A stretch of DNA of 64,000 nucleotides from Leucaena leucocephala (taxonomy: Eukaryota; Streptophyta; Magnoliopsida; Fabales; Fabaceae). The position numbers were made by a program, and so were the translations under genes. Of the stretch, positions 63,160 to 64,000 are shown piece after piece (the first letter of the stretch is position 1; every line of letters starts with the position of its first letter). The notes under the pieces are model-generated. The model ran no database searches, was not told where the DNA came from, and saw nothing but the letters and a program-made list of their open reading frames with translations. The stretch spans positions 14,253,501 through 14,317,500 of the forward strand of contig CM073546.1 of the NCBI GenBank assembly GCA_037074615.1. Direction: 5' to 3'.

Positions 63160-63400
63160 GAAAAAGAAGGCAGCGGAATTAGCGGGTGGAAAAGGTATAT
63201 AGAAATACATAAATAAATTCCGTAGTCTGTTGCAGTACAGCTCCGTGAATGCCGATGTCGCCTTCTGATGAGTTCCTTCACTTGTCTTTTTCTCTCCCAC
63301 AAAACCCCACCTCCTTTCCTTCTAGCTTTTTGCCCTTTCCTCAACTTCTCTCACGCGCCCCCCTTCATCCACCCCCCCACATCTCTTTGTACAAAAATCA
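63160..63400 (-). other. GC-elevated block, possible gene start
   Basis: A sudden rise in C/G within A/T-rich flanks. On the minus strand a frame from 63344 begins MRKGQKARRKGGGVLWERKR and is strongly basic for about 40 codons before turning low-complexity. It is preceded upstream (63345-63380) by a C-rich tract. I recognise no domain and cannot show splice partners. Confidence 0.2.
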
Positions 63401-63419
63401 ACTTATACAATATAAATTT

Positions 63420-64000
63420 TAATTTTAATTCTTTAAATTTTAAATAATAAGAATTGGTCTCTTTATAAATAAAATAATCTATATTTTTATTGAATTATAT
63501 AGATTAATATTTTAAACAAAAAAAATTGAAAAACTAAAATTAAAATAAAGATAAATTTAAAAAATTAAATATTATATTAACTCTTTTAATAATATAACTA
63601 ACTAATGTTTAAATTTTTGTTAGAATAAAAAATATAGTTATATTTAATATTCAGCAATATCTTAAATAAGATTGTATTTAATAAGAGATATATGTGCATT
63701 GTCAAAATAATTCAGGATATACAATCTCTACTTTTATATATTATTAATAGGTATTAATAAAATTTCTTAATTTTTTATATATTAAAGGGTTAAGTTATAT
63801 TTAATACATAGAACTATTTTTTTTAGTATCATTCAATATTTTAAATTAATTTATAATTTATTCAAAAATTTAAAATATTTTTAAGTAATATTTAATATTT
63901 TAAAATATTTTTTATTTATTTTTTGTACATGTAATATTGTAGAGTATTTTTTTAGTATAACTCAGTTTATTAAAATAAAAATATTAATTGCTACTGAAAA
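63420..64000. other. AT-rich intergenic DNA
   Basis: Nothing identifiable; the composition is almost purely A/T. Confidence 0.5.

Overview
This is an AT-rich, intron-containing nuclear segment of a eudicot plant genome. The evidence is GT-AG introns at conserved plant positions, R2R3-MYB and SAUR family genes, a plant-type ubiquitin-RUB fusion, CT-rich leaders and many small plant transposons. I cannot name the species. Four protein-coding genes are supported, all far apart. On the minus strand there is an R2R3-MYB of subgroup 3 (MYB58/63-like, 3 exons, 300 aa, 4857-7463), a ubiquitin-RUB/NEDD8 fusion gene (3 exons, 154 aa, 19693-21437) and an intronless SAUR (142 aa, 57981-58409). On the plus strand there is a CURLY FLAG LEAF 1-like gene (2 exons, 249 aa, 35375-37030). 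No tRNA, rRNA, CRISPR or operon-like structure was found.

Layout: 1-4856 is AT-rich and holds diverged tandem duplications. 4857-7670 is the MYB gene with its promoter. 7670-19690 is a long gene-poor stretch with microsatellites, foldback and MITE-like elements and one hairpin. 19693-21560 is the ubiquitin-RUB gene, followed by a hAT-like relic (about 21660-22232). 23399-28112 is a 4.7-kb long-terminal-inverted-repeat element. It looks like a non-autonomous Mutator-like element that carries a fragment of a WD40 gene. 28137-35240 is AT-rich with several MITE families. 35242-37030 is the CFL1-like gene. 37031-57240 is repeat-rich: a 5'-truncated LINE (43304-44614), an intact-looking SINE with a perfect 13-bp target duplication (44801-44989), an RTE-type LINE tail nested inside a MITE (54962-55467) and a second SINE with its own perfect 13-bp duplication (56111-56286). 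57981-58700 is the SAUR gene and promoter, and the rest is AT-rich MITE territory.

The four genes do not form one pathway: secondary-wall/lignin transcription (MYB58/63), ubiquitin and RUB precursor supply, cuticle/epidermis repression (CFL1) and auxin-linked growth (SAUR). RUB conjugation to cullins is needed for auxin responses in general, but nothing here suggests coordinated control. The most unusual items are the long-TIR element with its WD40 passenger and odd flanking duplication, the ubiquitin half of the RUB fusion with Lys6 and Gly35 replaced, and the retroelement junctions that preserve evidence of how they were inserted.
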